Source of the DNA: CAVPNY01 sp963706905 | Lineage (GTDB): Bacteria; Chloroflexota; Anaerolineae; Anaerolineales; UBA4823 | NCBI GenBank assembly: GCA_963706905.1 | Contig: CAVPNY010000012.1 | Span: forward strand, 248,001 to 312,000 | DNA: 64,000 nucleotides | Direction: 5' to 3' | Part shown: piece after piece, positions 36,441 to 45,230 of the stretch | How positions within the stretch are numbered: the first letter of the stretch is position 1 | Layout of the letters: the number at the start of each line of letters is the position of its first letter | Notes under the pieces: generated by a model | Databases searched by the model: none | Told to the model about the DNA's origin: nothing | Seen by the model: only the letters and a program-made list of their open reading frames with translations | Position numbers and translations under genes: made by a program

Positions 36441-37910
36441 ATGGATCGCTGGTCAAAGATCGTTGCCACGCTCGGCCCTGCCAGCCAGGATGAAGCCATC
36501 CTGACTAGCATGGTCAAAGCTGGAGTGGACGTAGTCCGTTTAAATTTTTCACATGGCTCTCACAGTGACCATGCCAGATCCATTGAGTTAATCCATCGCA
36601 TTTCAAGAAAATTGGGCAAACCAATTTGCCTGCTTCAAGATCTTCAAGGCCCCAAAATCCGGATTGGTGAGTTAGCTGATGCATCTATTAAGCTTAAAGC
36701 AGGGCAGCTACTAACCCTGACAACCCAACCGGTTATCGGCAACAAAGATCTGGTTTCAGTGGATTACCAGGACCTGGCGACGAGCGTTTTACCAGGAAAT
36801 CGCATTCTTTTAGATGATGGCAATCTCGAATTACAGGTAATCGAGATCCGGGGGGAAAAGATACTGACAAATGTGATCCTGGGAGGGCATCTAAAACCCC
36901 ACAAAGGAGTTAATCTGCCTGGCGCCATACTCGCCCTGTCAGCCCTGACACTAAAGGATGAGGCTGATCTGGCTTTCGGTCTGGATCAAGGCATTGATGT
37001 CGTTGCACTCTCGTTTGTTCGCTATGCCTCCGATATACATACGCTTCGGCAGTTGATCGCCCAAATCGCACCAGATCGAAAAGGGACGCCTGTCATTGCC
37101 AAACTGGAGCGTGCCGAAGCTCTGGAGAACTTGGATGAAATCATTGATGCAGCCGATGGTGTGATGGTAGCCCGGGGTGATCTTGGGGTTGAACTATCCC
37201 CGCAAGCGGTTCCCATTGCGCAAAAACAAATCATTGCAGCAGCCAACCGGCATGCAAAAGTCGTCATCACGGCAACTCAAATGCTGGAGACAATGATCAC
37301 TAATCGCCGCCCGACTCGCGCTGAAGCTTCAGATGTAGCCAATGCCATTTTTGACGGCACAGATGCGGTTATGCTTTCTGGTGAGACAGCTGTTGGGAAA
37401 TACCCCGTGGAATCGGTAGAAATGATGGATCTGATTATTCGCCAGGCAGAGGAACATCTGACAGAGTGGGGGCACTGGGAAGGCAAGCTGCACGAGGATG
37501 CAGTTGGATTAACCACGCTTGGAGAAGTCACCCAGGATGATGCCTTATCGATCACAGCGGCTGCCCGCGAACTTGCCCATGACCGGAATGTAGCCGCGAT
37601 TGCCGTATTTACCCAAACTGGGCGAACTGCTTTACTGATGTCAAAAGCCCGCCCCCACCTCCCGATATTAGCATTCACACCTTTTGAGAGCACTTACAAA
37701 AGGTTGTCTTTGCTGTGGGGGGTTTCCCCTCACCTGGTTCCGTATGCGGATACCTTGAATTCAATGCTGGAGAGTGTTGAGAAGGCAATTGTTTCTTCGA
37801 CCTCAATCCAGGCAGGTCAGCAAGTCGTCTTGATCTCAGGTTTTCCCGTCGGCGCTATGTGCCCTCCTAACCTGGCATTGCTGCATACTATTCGAGGAAA
37901 TCTGACTTGA
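36441..37910 (+). CDS. pyk: Pyruvate kinase
   Basis: A 489-residue protein with a complete barrel: KIVATLGPAS and DVVRLNFSHGSHSDH at the N-terminus, the catalytic Lys in PVIAKLERAEAL, the metal Glu and Asp in GVMVARGDLGVE, and the ITATQMLETMITNRRPTRAEASDVANA signature. The C-terminal allosteric-type domain is present (residues 350-489). It makes ATP and pyruvate from phosphoenolpyruvate and ends the three-gene operon with ald. Confidence 0.95.
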   Translation: MDRWSKIVATLGPASQDEAILTSMVKAGVDVVRLNFSHGSHSDHARSIELIHRISRKLGKPICLLQDLQGPKIRIGELADASIKLKAGQLLTLTTQPVIGNKDLVSVDYQDLATSVLPGNRILLDDGNLELQVIEIRGEKILTNVILGGHLKPHKGVNLPGAILALSALTLKDEADLAFGLDQGIDVVALSFVRYASDIHTLRQLIAQIAPDRKGTPVIAKLERAEALENLDEIIDAADGVMVARGDLGVELSPQAVPIAQKQIIAAANRHAKVVITATQMLETMITNRRPTRAEASDVANAIFDGTDAVMLSGETAVGKYPVESVEMMDLIIRQAEEHLTEWGHWEGKLHEDAVGLTTLGEVTQDDALSITAAARELAHDRNVAAIAVFTQTGRTALLMSKARPHLPILAFTPFESTYKRLSLLWGVSPHLVPYADTLNSMLESVEKAIVSSTSIQAGQQVVLISGFPVGAMCPPNLALLHTIRGNLT

Positions 37911-37965
37911 ACGGATCAGATCACCTGGTGAATACTCTCACATTTGATGATTAAGCGGGGAAGTT

Positions 37966-39837
37966 TCAGCGAAATAAAGAAAATATAAAACGCCGCATCA
38001 AACGCATGTACCTGGGCATGGATAACTCTTTTTCTAAAAATGACAAGAGTTCCTTATCTAGATCCGAATCAGGATCAGCCATCGTTCTATCTATCTCTAC
38101 CACATTTCTTAGCTGGACAATACTCTCGTCTAATTCCCCTCTAGAATATAGAACCATCGCATAATTGAAATAAATTCTATTCTTTAGTTCATCATCTCCC
38201 AATAAAGGGATCAGATCCACAGCATGTGAAATAATCTTGCTGGCTTGCTCGATCTGACCAAGTGTTAATTCGATACTGCCGAGATTGTTATAGATATTCG
38301 CCTCGAGAAGAGGATCCCTCAATCCATCGATTATTATCCGGGCTTCTATAAGGAATTGAAGCGCTTTTTCATGCTGGGAAAGATAAGCGTGAATTGTCCC
38401 GATATTGTTCAAGATTGAAGCCTTTTCGGTGGGATTTTCCAGTGGGCTGATGTGGTTCAATGCATTTTGATAGTATTCGAGTGATTTTTCTTTTTGGTTC
38501 AAAATACTATATACTTTTGCCAGGCTAGTGTATACCCTGGCTAATTTATCAGGCTGGCCGTTCGATTTGGCAGCTAGTAACGATTTTTCTCCCAATACCA
38601 GATAATCATTCCATAACCCATTTTCTGCTAAATCTTCGCGCATGATCTCGAAGAGGGAAAGATTCAACTCATCATCTTTACAGAAGTTCGATGACCACTT
38701 AACCTGACAAAATATATGATTGAAATCATCCTGGTTAAATAAGGCTCTTGCCATTTTAGCAACGTAATAATCGCGATGCCGTTCGATGGCTTCCGTTGAG
38801 ATTTGGGAGAGTAAGTATTCACCAATATCTTTGGTAAACCAGAAGCTACTCCCCTCTGTTGAAATGAGCTGAAGGTCTACCAGGGTCTGTATTTCATCTG
38901 CATCTGAAGCGCTGATAGCCATCGCAGCCTCACAGTCAAATATCTGAGGTTCAGGAGAAAATGCAGCAAGATGATATAAAACTGTAACAATTCGAGATGG
39001 AAGGATATTTAAAATTGAATCTGTTACATAGAACAATTTTTGCCTTTCATCTGAGCAGGTTTTTAAACCTTCAATAAAATTCGAAAAGGATAGGGAAGGT
39101 GTCGTATTACCTTCTAAGCTTGATGGGTTAAATCTGGTTTCCCGACTTAGTTTGAGACAGGCGGCAGCTCGTTTCATTAATAATGGATTCCCCTCGCATG
39201 CCAGAACCAAGTCATCTAACTGGTCTTCAAGGGGAGGTTCGTTATTTGATAAAACTGAGTTGATCAGAGATAAAGAGGTTACGGTATCCAGGCCGGTTAA
39301 TTCAACCAGATGTCGTTTTCCTGAGAAAGATTTCCCGATCTCGGGATTATCGGAAATAACTATCAAAGCGCACCTGGAAACACTACAGCTAAGTCGGTAC
39401 GCATTTTCCAAATCAGAGACATCATCTAGAACAATCAAGAATTTACCCTGACAGATTGTCCGTTGGATTGCCCGGATCCGGTTATCAAATGTGGAATTAC
39501 GCACCAAATCGATATTTAATAATCTTGCCCACTTTGCGATCATCACGGCGGGCTCTGTATTTTTCCCCAAATTTAACCAAAGTATCCCATCTCTGAATCG
39601 CTTGAGCACCTTTGGATCGCGTGCCATCGCGGCGGCAAATGCTGTCTTACCAATCCCAGCTCCCCCAACGATAGATAAACGAACATCCTTTCCTCGAACC
39701 AGGGTGTTAACTTTCTGTGATAGTAGATCCTCTCTACCATTGATAAGGGGGTTGAAATAAGGCACACCAATCCTTATCCCTGGAAAGTGAATTGGAGAAA
39801 AAGAATCCAGACGATTCTCGGAATTATTTTGACGCAT
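37966..39837 (-). CDS. STAND-type NTPase (NB-ARC-like) with C-terminal TPR repeats
   Basis: A protein of about 623 residues. The P-loop is GGAGIGKTA (about residue 48), Walker B is FLIVLDD, and GNPLLMKRAAACLKL matches the GxP motif of the NB-ARC helical part. After a winged-helix-like region come at least four TPR units (YTSLAKVYSILNQKEKSLEYYQNALN and similar). No effector or DNA-binding domain is fused to either end. The gene looks more AT-rich than its neighbours, is convergent with pyk and is flanked upstream by a hairpin-rich gap, which suggests acquisition. The start is uncertain (ATG 39837 or 39846, TTG 39870). STAND proteins sense ligands in regulation or defence; which applies is not known. 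Confidence 0.8.
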   Translation of the reverse strand: MRQNNSENRLDSFSPIHFPGIRIGVPYFNPLINGREDLLSQKVNTLVRGKDVRLSIVGGAGIGKTAFAAAMARDPKVLKRFRDGILWLNLGKNTEPAVMIAKWARLLNIDLVRNSTFDNRIRAIQRTICQGKFLIVLDDVSDLENAYRLSCSVSRCALIVISDNPEIGKSFSGKRHLVELTGLDTVTSLSLINSVLSNNEPPLEDQLDDLVLACEGNPLLMKRAAACLKLSRETRFNPSSLEGNTTPSLSFSNFIEGLKTCSDERQKLFYVTDSILNILPSRIVTVLYHLAAFSPEPQIFDCEAAMAISASDADEIQTLVDLQLISTEGSSFWFTKDIGEYLLSQISTEAIERHRDYYVAKMARALFNQDDFNHIFCQVKWSSNFCKDDELNLSLFEIMREDLAENGLWNDYLVLGEKSLLAAKSNGQPDKLARVYTSLAKVYSILNQKEKSLEYYQNALNHISPLENPTEKASILNNIGTIHAYLSQHEKALQFLIEARIIIDGLRDPLLEANIYNNLGSIELTLGQIEQASKIISHAVDLIPLLGDDELKNRIYFNYAMVLYSRGELDESIVQLRNVVEIDRTMADPDSDLDKELLSFLEKELSMPRYMRLMRRFIFSLFR

Positions 39838-40002
39838 GCTGCACATCCAAATCGGAAAGGAGCAAGCCAATTAACATATTCTGATAGCTATATTTTACTG
39901 GTAATACTCGAGATTAGATATCGCCTGATTCAATTTATCAGTTGTAATTCACCATTCAATATAACCTTGCAATTCCTTCCACTCTGTGGAATAATTAAAA
40001 CA

Positions 40003-40043
40003 CCAACACTGCCTGGTTGTCCCCCCCAACTAGGCAGTGTTGG
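40003..40043. repeat. Long GC-rich inverted repeat (hairpin 1)
   Basis: CCAACACTGCCT (40003-40014) pairs with AGGCAGTGTTGG (40032-40043), and the stem continues inwards through GTTG/CAAC with one G-T pair, leaving a loop of TCCCCCC. No T-run follows, so it is not a plain terminator. Confidence 0.7.
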
Positions 40044-40070
40044 CTTCTTAATACTGGTATTATGCTTTCT

Positions 40071-40103
40071 GGGGCGGATCCCACCCAACTAGCCCTCCGC
40101 CCC
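40071..40103. repeat. Second hairpin of the tandem pair
   Basis: GGGGCGGA (40071-40078) pairs with TCCGCCCC (40096-40103). It lies 27 bases after hairpin 1, with which it shares CCCAACTAG in the loop. Confidence 0.6.
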
Positions 40104-40372
40104 CGATATATCTGGTATGAATTCCTGCTGTGTATAACGATCTGTAAACTTATTTGTTACAGTAATCTCCCATAATTGCTACAAGGAGATTTTTATCACC
40201 CTATCAACTGCTTTCCTTCCCACCTTTATTCCGAATAAGGTAGAATTTCATCGATCAGCTTGACTTCAATAATTTTCCCGGAATTCGCTGGATTAGCTCA
40301 AGAAGTTGAGAAACTTTACAAAAAGAATCGACATTTTTATACACCTGTAACCTCTATTGGAAAGGATAAATT

Positions 40373-41476
40373 ATGCCCGACCCACGAGTAAAAAAACTGG
40401 CTGAAGTGCTTGTTCATTATTCTTTGGAACTAAAACCAGGCCAACAGTTGAATCTACGGACTACTCCTCTTGGTGAGGAGTTAGCATTGGCTGTTTACGC
40501 AGAAGCAGTTAAAGCTGGAGCGCATGTCTTTCCACAAATCAGCCTGATCAACAGCGAGGAAATATTCTTTAAATACGCAACCGTAGAACAGCTCGATTTT
40601 ATCTCCCCAGTGCGAAAATTAATCGTGGAGTCTTTCGATGCTCAACTTGTGATTGGTGCAGAATATAATACCCGGGCTTTGACCGGGGTTGATCCAATCA
40701 GGATTGCTCGCTCTCGAAAAGCTACTGCCCCACTATCGAAAATTTTTCTCGAACGGTCTGCCAGGATGGAGTTACGGTGGTGCTATACAGAATTTCCAAC
40801 CCATGCAAGCGCACAAGAAGCTGATATGAGCTTGCTGGATTACCAAGATTTTGTTTACAATGCTGGATTACTGGATGTACCTGACCCGGTGGCAGCATGG
40901 ATTAAGGAAGGCAAACGGCAGTGGGAATTGATCAACTGGCTCTCTGGCAAGGATCGGGTTTCAATTAAAGGGGAGTTCATTGATTTGAATATTTCGATTT
41001 CGCGATAGGAAATTTAAAGAGGCGGATGGAAAATATAACTTCCCTGATGGAGAGATTTTCACTGGACCAGTTGAAAACTCAACTAATGGTTGGGTGCGGT
41101 TTAGTTACCCCGCGATTTATGATGGACAGGAAGTCATCGATGTCGAACTTTGGTTTGAAGACGGGAAAGTTGTAAAGGAAAAAGCCAGCAAGGGCCAGGA
41201 ATTACTTACCTCGCTGTTGAAATGCTGATCCTGGAGCGCGCTTTCTGGGGGAATGGGGAATCGGCACCAATTACGGAATCCAACGATTTACCAAGAATAT
41301 GCTTTTCGATGAGAAGATCGGTGGGACAATCCACTTTGCAGTCGGTGCCAGTTACCCTGAGACAGGAGGCAAGAACAACTCAGGACTGCACTGGGATATG
41401 CTGTGTGATATGTCAAACAGTGAGATTACAGTGGATGGTGAACTCTTTTATCGGGATGGCAAACCGGTAGTCTAAG
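40373..41476 (+). pseudogene. M29-family aminopeptidase, frameshifted
   Basis: Three consecutive frames together encode an M29 (thermophilic aminopeptidase) protein of about 365 residues. The N-terminal piece begins MPDPRVKKLAEVLVHYSLELKPGQ and has IARSRKATAPL and WCYTEFPTHASAQEADMSLLDYQDFVY. The middle piece has GKYNFPDGEIFTGPVE, with the metal-binding Glu, and SYPAIYDGQEV. The last piece has IGTNYGIQRFTKNMLFDEKIGGT and LHWDMLCDM. An extra T at about 41006 and small deletions near 41217-41230 break it. Intact members remove N-terminal residues from peptides with two metal ions. Three indels in one gene favour real decay more than elsewhere in the window, but errors remain possible. Confidence 0.82.
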
Positions 41477-41504
41477 CTATCCACTGATTCCAGGTTACCT
41501 GAAC

Positions 41505-42479
41505 TCAAACAGGTTCCACTTGAGGCCTTAGACGGACAAGAACAGCGCTATGGTCTGAATGGGGATTCAATGGAGATTTAATATGGTTGGCCTCAAAGAT
41601 GTTCCATCGATCAAGGCCCTGGCGGAAAAATACATAATCCAAACGTGCTCTATGGAGAACACTGCCCCAAGGGGCCTTGATTTCGTGTGTGATCCCATCT
41701 GCATGAGGATATAAATTTCGAAAGGTGTCTAGCCAGCGTGATTGGATTTTTCTGATTTGTGGGCTTTCTTCATCAGAATTGAAATCGCCGCCAATCAACG
41801 CCGGCCTATCACCTGCTTCCAGATCGACCCAAGCCTGTAAACGAGATTGTTGTTCAGCATTTTGTTGATTAATCAGACCAAGGTGCACTGAGAATGCCAC
41901 TATCTCCCCGCAGGGTGTAAATATCGTCGTTCCTAGAGCCAATCGGCGGACAAATGGATTTTTCCCATTACTCAATTGGTTTATTAGCGGCGACCCTATG
42001 GGAAAACGACTTAATATAGCCAACCCTTCTTCGAAACCGATTCCCGTCGAATGCCCATTAGCTCGCGAGTAGACAAATGCCATGCCTAAACGCTGACTGA
42101 GCCACTCATCAGAATGGAAGAAACGTGTGCGGGTGACTTCTTGCAAGATTAGCACATCGATAGACTGTGTTTCAACCAGGCGGGCAATATCCTCTAAACG
42201 CTCTAACAAGCGGCGATGCCGCGGCCAATCGTGCCACATATTGGTGCTTAACACCGTCAGCTCTTCACAGGAATTTCCATTGTCTCTATCCGGTAAGGGA
42301 AAATAAGAGATCCTACCGGCAGGCTCGGCGGTAGAGAAAGCCATTTCAGCATGATGCCTGAAAATGTTAAATCCTGGAATTTTTAAAATTTTACGTCCCA
42401 GCGTCCGGACGCGTCTAAGAGCCGCGACAGTCTCTTCCGAAATGCTTGCCGCCAGAGTCAGTTCTCTGGATTTATTCAA
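41505..42479 (-). CDS. Endonuclease/exonuclease/phosphatase (EEP) family protein
   Basis: A 324-residue protein. From about residue 70 it has the EEP core: TVLSTNMWHDW (metal-binding Asn), IDVLILQEVTR (catalytic Glu), ILSRFPIG, FSVHLG, LIGGDFNSDEESP (Asp/Asn) and NPHSDHSAVLVRL (Asp-His pair), so the catalytic set is complete. The first 70 residues are not typical and carry no signal peptide. The substrate could be nucleic acid, a phospholipid or a phosphate ester. It converges with the broken aminopeptidase. Confidence 0.85.
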   Translation of the reverse strand: MNKSRELTLAASISEETVAALRRVRTLGRKILKIPGFNIFRHHAEMAFSTAEPAGRISYFPLPDRDNGNSCEELTVLSTNMWHDWPRHRRLLERLEDIARLVETQSIDVLILQEVTRTRFFHSDEWLSQRLGMAFVYSRANGHSTGIGFEEGLAILSRFPIGSPLINQLSNGKNPFVRRLALGTTIFTPCGEIVAFSVHLGLINQQNAEQQSRLQAWVDLEAGDRPALIGGDFNSDEESPQIRKIQSRWLDTFRNLYPHADGITHEIKAPWGSVLHRARLDYVFFRQGLDRWNIFEANHIKSPLNPHSDHSAVLVRLRPQVEPV

Positions 42480-42853
42480 GAAATGTCTCCTAAATCCTCA
42501 TCCCCCACGAAGGTTTTTGATTTGAATTTTGTTGCGAGACGTAATGCAATATCTGTTAGCGGTAATAAGAACACAAGCGCTAATTCTAGCACTTATCCTC
42601 ATGTATATCGTTAGGGTATCATTAACCTACAAATTAGACACTCACAAAATAGTAATGTGAAGGTCGATTGGGAAAAGGTTAGATGTTTGTTCAGGACAGC
42701 TGAAGAATTAGAGAAACACGGACAGCCAATCATCCAATCGGAAATATCAAGTTAATCGAGTCAATATCCGCTGTGAGAAGTATAATTTTATACATATGAC
42801 CAAGCCGATATCCATAATCCTCTTTCCCGTTGGAATTGCGAAAGGAAATTGAA
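42480..42853. other. AT-rich gap before the penicillin acylase
   Basis: About 370 bases with no gene. A TATAAT lies at 42781-42786 with only a weak -35 match upstream, and a GAAAGGA precedes the next start. No RNA or repeat was recognised. Confidence 0.4.
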
Positions 42854-45223
42854 ATGGCTTCCTCACCTGACTTGCTATCATCCTCACTTCGCTGGTTCTT
42901 GACTGGGTTAAGCCGCCGAAGATTTCCCCAGGTTGATGGAAATATCCAATTGAAGGGTTTGAATTCCTCGGTCGAGGTACTCCGTGATCGTTGGGGCATA
43001 CCTCACATCTACGCATCCAATCTTAATGACCTCTTCTTTGCTCAAGGCTTTGTGCATGCACAAGACCGTCTTTGGCAAATGGAGCTAAATCGACATACCG
43101 CTCAAGGACGTCTGAGCGAGCTATTCGGTGAGATCGCGTTAGATACTGACCGAGCGATACGGACCTTTGGATTCAACCGTCTGGGGCAAGCCGATTACGA
43201 TTTAATGGATAGCAACTCTAAAGATTCTATAACCGCATACGCCGAGGGAGTTAATGCCTTTATCAACGCTAAAGATCGAAAACTGCCAGTAGAATTTTCA
43301 TTAATACGCCACCAACCTAAACCCTGGCATCCAGTCGACAGTGCAGCTTTCATGCGCGTGATGATGTGGCAGCTTTCGCATGCCTGGTATGGTGAAGTCG
43401 TCCGGGCTCAGGTAATCCAGGCTGTTGGCGAGAAGGCCGCAGCAGAACTTGAGATTGATTATCCAGACGAAAATCCTCTAACCCTCACAGATGGAATTGA
43501 ATTTAATCAACTCAACTTGGATGGTGCGCGCCAGATAGCACACAGTCCTTTCCTGGATCGCGGCCTGGGAAGTAATGCCTGGGCTGTATCAGGGCATAAG
43601 AGTGTGACTGGCAAACCATATTTATGCAACGATATGCATCTTGCATTAAGTCTGCCCGGACTGTGGTATCACGCTCATCTGGTTTCAGGCGACTTCCATG
43701 TATCTGGTGTAACCTTGCCTGGGATGCCATGTGTCCTGGTCGGGCATAATGCCCACATTGCCTGGGGAATGACCCTGGCATTCACCGATTGCGAAGATTT
43801 GTTTGTTGAGAAATTTGATCCGGATATGCCCACGCGTTACCAGACTGAAAATGGATGGCAGGACGCTCAAATCATTGCAGAGTCCATCGAAGTTAAAGGC
43901 AGGAATCAGGCACACATCGAAAACGTGCTGGTCACTCGCCATGGACCGGTCATCTCAGATGTGATTGGCTACTCGCAAGAACGTCTGGCGGTGCAATCCA
44001 TGGCTTTACAGCCATCACATGCTTTCTCTGGATGGTATTTTCTCAACCAGGCCAGCGATTGGACAGATTTCGTTGCTGCGATGAAAATGATCGAAGCTCC
44101 CCAGCTCAACGTAGCCTACGCAGATACTGAGAGCAATATAGGCTTTTGGGTGACTGGTAAAGTTCCGGTACGCGCCAAAGGAGATGGTCGTCTGCCAGCA
44201 CCCGGTTGGTCTGGAGAATATGAGTGGATTGGAGAAGTCCCATTCGATGAGATGCCTCATGCACTCAACCCTAAGAAAGGTTTTGTCACCACCTGTAACA
44301 ACCGCCTTGTTTCAGAGGAATACCCACATTATCTGGGTAGTGTGTGGATGAATGGCTATCGCGCCAGACGGATTTGCGAGGTGTTGAGCAGCAAAGATGA
44401 TATTTCCCAGGAAGATATGCGTGCCCTACACCTTGATTTCACTTCTCTACCCGGAGCCGAATTTGTTACCTTGCTGGAGAATTTTACGAGCGACGATCCT
44501 GATGTACAGCTCGCCCTGACCCAATTGCGCACCTGGGACGGTATACTCTCTCCTGATAGTATTGGTGGAGCAATTTACGAAGTCGTGCGCTATCGATTAG
44601 TTCGCAACCTGTTGGACCCCGGCCTGGGCGAAGAATTAACCTTACACCTAATGGGACAAGGCTTCCACCCCGTGCTGCTGGCCTCGAACGAATTCTTCGG
44701 ACACGACACTGTAACGATGTTTCGCCTGCTCGAGAATCCCGAATCGAGATGGATCATCCAGGCTGGTGGACGAGACGAGGTGATTAGTCGGAGTATAAAA
44801 GAAGCTGTTACCTGGTTGAGAAATCGATTTGGACCCGACCCAATCAACTGGCGTTGGGGTAAATTCCATCGGGTTATCTTTGCCCACGCATTAAGCCTGC
44901 AGAAACCACTTGATAAAGTCTTCGATCGGGGGCCATACCCGATTGGGGGCGACACAGATACGCCCTGCCAGACAGCCATGCACCCGCAAGAGCCTTACGA
45001 TAATAAAGCCTGGGCTCCATCCTACCGACAGATCGTGGATCTGGGTGATTTAACTCGCTCTATCGCCATATTTCCACCCGGACAATCCGGGCATTTGGGT
45101 AACCCCCACTATGATGATCTCATCCAACCCTGGTTAAAAGGCGAATATTACCCGATGCTTTGGACTCGAGAACAAGTCGACCGTGAAATGGTAAACCGGT
45201 TTGTCATCAAACCGGCTGCATAA
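42854..45223 (+). CDS. Penicillin acylase family Ntn-hydrolase
   Basis: A 789-residue protein. The N-terminal part has VLRDRWGIPHIYASNLNDLFFAQGFVHAQDRLWQMEL, and the new N-terminus after autocleavage would be Ser240 in GLGSNAWAVSG, the nucleophile of this family. The beta-chain has CNDMHLALSLPGLWYHAHL, FVTTCNNR and GGDTDTPCQT near the C-terminus. Members hydrolyse amides such as acyl-homoserine lactones, N-acyl amino acids or beta-lactam side chains. No clear signal peptide is seen, unlike most secreted homologues. The ATG at 42854 has an AAAGGA nine bases upstream and is preferred over the TTG at 42830. Confidence 0.92.
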   Translation: MASSPDLLSSSLRWFLTGLSRRRFPQVDGNIQLKGLNSSVEVLRDRWGIPHIYASNLNDLFFAQGFVHAQDRLWQMELNRHTAQGRLSELFGEIALDTDRAIRTFGFNRLGQADYDLMDSNSKDSITAYAEGVNAFINAKDRKLPVEFSLIRHQPKPWHPVDSAAFMRVMMWQLSHAWYGEVVRAQVIQAVGEKAAAELEIDYPDENPLTLTDGIEFNQLNLDGARQIAHSPFLDRGLGSNAWAVSGHKSVTGKPYLCNDMHLALSLPGLWYHAHLVSGDFHVSGVTLPGMPCVLVGHNAHIAWGMTLAFTDCEDLFVEKFDPDMPTRYQTENGWQDAQIIAESIEVKGRNQAHIENVLVTRHGPVISDVIGYSQERLAVQSMALQPSHAFSGWYFLNQASDWTDFVAAMKMIEAPQLNVAYADTESNIGFWVTGKVPVRAKGDGRLPAPGWSGEYEWIGEVPFDEMPHALNPKKGFVTTCNNRLVSEEYPHYLGSVWMNGYRARRICEVLSSKDDISQEDMRALHLDFTSLPGAEFVTLLENFTSDDPDVQLALTQLRTWDGILSPDSIGGAIYEVVRYRLVRNLLDPGLGEELTLHLMGQGFHPVLLASNEFFGHDTVTMFRLLENPESRWIIQAGGRDEVISRSIKEAVTWLRNRFGPDPINWRWGKFHRVIFAHALSLQKPLDKVFDRGPYPIGGDTDTPCQTAMHPQEPYDNKAWAPSYRQIVDLGDLTRSIAIFPPGQSGHLGNPHYDDLIQPWLKGEYYPMLWTREQVDREMVNRFVIKPAA

Positions 45224-45230
45224 TTTTGTG

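Larger units (their letters stand above)
39871..40372. other. Divergent intergenic region with two tandem hairpins
   Basis: About 500 bases without a convincing gene. The first hairpin (40003-40043) has a 17-bp stem with one G-T pair and a C-rich 7-base loop. The second (40071-40103) has an 8-bp GC stem. Both contain the string CCCAACTAG at the 3' side of the loop. An AAAGGA before 40373 serves the next gene. Confidence 0.55.

Noticed and set aside
37966..39837. Avs-type antiphage STAND protein
   Set aside because: There is no N-terminal nuclease, protease or other effector, and no defence genes are adjacent, so a specific defence label is not supported.
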